A DNA stretch of 7,463 nt from Conexibacter sp. (GTDB taxonomy: Bacteria; Actinomycetota; Thermoleophilia; Solirubrobacterales; Solirubrobacteraceae), in assembly GCA_025964215.1 (NCBI GenBank), contig JAOPZG010000654.1, forward strand, positions 1 through 7,463. Reading direction: 5' to 3'. A program made the translations under genes and the position numbers. The notes beneath the pieces are model-generated. The model was given only the letters and a program-made list of their open reading frames with translations. It was not told the origin of the DNA and searched no databases. Of the stretch, positions 5,804 through 7,463 are shown in pieces. Numbering within the stretch: the first letter of the stretch is position 1; each line of letters opens with the position of its first letter.

Positions 5804-6923
5804 AGACGACCTCCGGCTCCGCGCCGGGCGCCGCGAAGGCGAGCAGCCGCACGCCCTCGCGCTCGAGCGCGGCCGCGTCGGGCCTCTTGAAGCCCTTGCC
5901 GCCGAAGCCGAAGAGCGTGAGCGTCGCGACGTTCCTGTTGGCCTTGATCCGCCAGCTGCCGGCCACGAAGCCGTCGATCAGGACCATCCCGGCGATCAGG
6001 CCGTTCTGGGTCATCACGTAGCGCTTGTAGCTCGCGGGCAGGACGCGCGTCGCGTCGGCGTGCGAGAGCACCAGGTTGTCGAACGGGCCGACGAGGCGCG
6101 GCGGCACGGCCGTCCCGGGGTCCGGCCGCGGCGCGTCCGGGAGGTCGAAGAGCTCGCGGCCCGTCTCGGCGTCCGAGAAGGACACCAACTCGCCGCGCAG
6201 GCCCTCGAAGACCGGCTTCAGCCGCGAGAGCCCCGACCACTTCTGCAGGTCCTGCACGCTGGCCGGGCCGAAGGCCGCGAGGTAGCGGCGCACGAGCGCG
6301 GCGAGCGGAAGCGGGTCGGCGGCGTGCGCGGCGTGGGCCTCCTCCCCCAGCCAGTGCTCGAGCGAGGTGTGCGCGGCGGCGCCGCTCTGCCCCCACAGCC
6401 CGCGCGGCGGGACCTGCACGAGCGGGACGCGCGCCCGGATCTGCTGCGCGAGCGCCGGCGGGACGGCGTCGGGCCAGCGCTCGCCCAGCACCGTGGCGAG
6501 CTGCGCGAACGTCCGCGGCTCCTCCTCGACGAGCGCGCGGCCGGCGGCGGCGAGCTCCTCGCGGTCGACGTCGCCCACGCCCCAGCTCGCGTCGGTCGCC
6601 TTGCCGATCAGCTCGTGGACGAGCGGGCGCAGCAGGACCGCGTCGCGCGCCGAGACGAGGTGGATCGTCCCGCGCATGAGCACGATCCGGACGGCCTCGC
6701 GGCCCTCGATCGCGCGCACGAGCTCCGCGGGGTCGAAGTCGGCGAGCCGCGCCCAGAGCTGGAAGTACGGGGCCTTGACGTCCTGCGCCTGGAGCCCGAC
6801 GAGATGCTCCATCGCCTCGATCGCCGTCGCCGCGCGCGGCGCGTCGAGCAGCCACTGGCGCGCGAGCAGCGCGCGGTTGAGCGCGCGCCGGTCGAGCGGC
6901 CCGCCCGCGGTCTCGCCGCTCAC
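5790..6923 (-). CDS. Winged-helix DNA-binding (HTH_42) protein, AlkZ-like DNA glycosylase
   Basis: 377 aa, in the size range of AlkZ, the Streptomyces azinomycin-resistance glycosylase that unhooks interstrand crosslinks. The putative catalytic Gln-x-Gln is in EHLVGLQAQDVKAPYFQLW (Q45, Q47), typical of the AlkZ-like branch and unlike the Gln-x-Asp of the paralogue at 3041-4291. Other marks are MRGTIHLVSARDA in the first third, and in the C-terminal third VGPFDNLVLSHADATRVLP, then GLIAGMVLIDGFVAGSWRI, a conserved beta-rich region. The start is GTG 6923-6921, fixed by the GTGA overlap with the upstream gene's stop; no strong Shine-Dalgarno, so translation is probably coupled. Function could be general alkylation repair or resistance to a specific genotoxin; the sequence cannot separate these. 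Cytoplasmic. Confidence 0.88.
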   Translation of the reverse strand: MSGETAGGPLDRRALNRALLARQWLLDAPRAATAIEAMEHLVGLQAQDVKAPYFQLWARLADFDPAELVRAIEGREAVRIVLMRGTIHLVSARDAVLLRPLVHELIGKATDASWGVGDVDREELAAAGRALVEEEPRTFAQLATVLGERWPDAVPPALAQQIRARVPLVQVPPRGLWGQSGAAAHTSLEHWLGEEAHAAHAADPLPLAALVRRYLAAFGPASVQDLQKWSGLSRLKPVFEGLRGELVSFSDAETGRELFDLPDAPRPDPGTAVPPRLVGPFDNLVLSHADATRVLPASYKRYVMTQNGLIAGMVLIDGFVAGSWRIKANRNVATLTLFGFGGKGFKRPDAAALEREGVRLLAFAAPGAEPEVVFSAG

Positions 6924-7384
6924 GCCGACGGGATGCCGGCCGGCACGTCGTCCTGGCCGAGCAGCTGCGCGGCGATCGTCGCCTGGTCGAAGTAGATCCG
7001 CTCGATCGCGATCCGGTCGGTGCCCGGCTCGAAGAGGAAGAACGCGGCCATCCGGCAGCGGAAGGACTTGCCGGTCGGCGCGATCCCGCGCAGCTCGCCC
7101 TCGTGCGTGCCGAGCAGGTCGAACTCCACGACGATCCCGTCGTCGGCGTGGTGCAGGACGACGTTCTCGTTGCGCTGGTCGGGGAAGGCGCTGCGCGACT
7201 CGCGGTAGTAGGCCGAGACCTCCTCGGCGCCGTCGTAGACGTCGCCGGTGGCGACGATCTCGTAGCGCGGGTGCTCGAAGGTGTGCAGGGCCGCGTCGAA
7301 GTCGAGGCGGTTCTCGGCATCCATGTGCTCGCGGACGACGGCCTCGCGGGCGTCGCGGAGCTCCTGGGCGGCGGGGGCGGACAT
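6920..7384 (-). CDS. SnoaL-like / NTF2-fold small protein
   Basis: 154 aa from ATG 7384-7382, with AAGG 8 nt upstream (GTTAAGG). An alpha/beta cone (NTF2-like, SnoaL/ketosteroid-isomerase superfamily). N-terminal helices VREHMDAENRLDFDAALHTF (17-36), then YDGAEEVSAYYRESRSAFPD (50-69), and a sheet GTHEGELRGIAPTGKSF (92-108) followed by FFLFEPGTDRIAIERIYFD. This matches the ester-cyclase/SnoaL-like pattern with PTGK and the I-x-x-x-R-x-Y-F-D ending. Members include polyketide cyclases, dehydratases and many binding proteins with no known reaction, so substrate and activity are open. It is the first gene of a two-gene unit: its TGA overlaps the GTG of the AlkZ-like gene by four bases. The frame stays open upstream to ATG 7459, but that extension is Ala/Arg-rich and lacks family sequence, so I prefer the shorter start. 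Confidence 0.85.
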   Translation of the reverse strand: MSAPAAQELRDAREAVVREHMDAENRLDFDAALHTFEHPRYEIVATGDVYDGAEEVSAYYRESRSAFPDQRNENVVLHHADDGIVVEFDLLGTHEGELRGIAPTGKSFRCRMAAFFLFEPGTDRIAIERIYFDQATIAAQLLGQDDVPAGIPSA

Positions 7385-7463
7385 GGCGCCGACCTTAACA
7401 CGAGCGGCTGCGCGCCAGGCAGTGATCCGCAGGGCGGCGAGGAGCATCATGGAGGACATGGCC
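7385..7463. other. Intergenic right edge with a possible plus-strand gene start
   Basis: This spacer should hold the promoter of the SnoaL-like/AlkZ-like operon, but I see no clear -35/-10 pair. On the plus strand, GAGGAG (7439-7444) precedes ATG 7449 by 4 nt and the frame stays open to the edge (MEDMA); an in-frame GTG at 7422 is an alternative. Five codons cannot establish a gene. If real, it would be divergent from the operon and share its control region. Confidence 0.2.

Noticed and set aside
5710..7401. 563-aa minus-strand open frame across the right end
   Set aside because: Overlaps the recognised SnoaL-like and AlkZ-like genes in another frame, and consists of Ala/Arg/Pro/Ser runs with no domain.
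1..7463. RNA genes, CRISPR arrays, insertion sequences, prophage parts
   Set aside because: No tRNA-like cloverleaf, regular short repeats, terminal inverted repeats with transposase, or phage protein was seen on either strand.

Overview
This is a window of very GC-rich bacterial chromosome. Codons end almost always in G or C, spacers are short, and gene ends often overlap. An F420-type luciferase-like oxidoreductase, a soluble CYP135/138-like P450 and two winged-helix (HTH_42) DNA glycosylase-family proteins point to a high-GC actinobacterium. Solirubrobacterales (Conexibacter/Solirubrobacter type) is my best guess, but it rests on gene content and base composition, not on a marker gene. I see no RNA gene, CRISPR array, insertion sequence or phage gene.

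Layout, left to right: (1) the 3' end of an unrecognised plus-strand gene (to 217), overlapping the end of a convergent RibD-C/dihydrofolate reductase-family gene (770-207, minus). (2) A MarR-family regulator (1359-838, minus), directly upstream of and codirectional with the reductase, and divergent from an FMN-dependent NADH-azoreductase gene (1390-2040, plus) across only 30 bp. (3) A short spacer with what may be the degraded tail of a minus-strand VOC/glyoxalase-like gene, then an F420-dependent LLM oxidoreductase (about 2162-3031, plus). (4) A YcaQ-like HTH_42 DNA glycosylase (4291-3041, minus) convergent with the LLM gene, with an 11-bp-stem inverted repeat over the two stop codons. (5) A 99-bp divergent spacer with three dyads, one a perfect 22-bp palindrome, then a cytochrome P450 (4391-5803, plus). 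(6) A two-gene minus-strand operon: a SnoaL/NTF2-like small protein (7384-6920), translationally coupled through GTGA to an AlkZ-like HTH_42 DNA glycosylase (6923-5790), whose end overlaps the end of the P450 gene.

Functional reading: the left half looks like a small MarR-controlled redox or xenobiotic-response module (azoreductase, RibD-C reductase, possibly the F420 enzyme). The right half is more unusual. The two HTH_42 subfamilies, one with a QxD motif (YcaQ type) and one with QxQ (AlkZ type, the azinomycin self-resistance group), lie on either side of a P450 whose promoter region carries a strong palindromic operator candidate. Detoxification of an electrophile together with repair of the resulting DNA adducts or crosslinks is an attractive but unproven hypothesis. 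No biosynthetic core gene is visible in the window.
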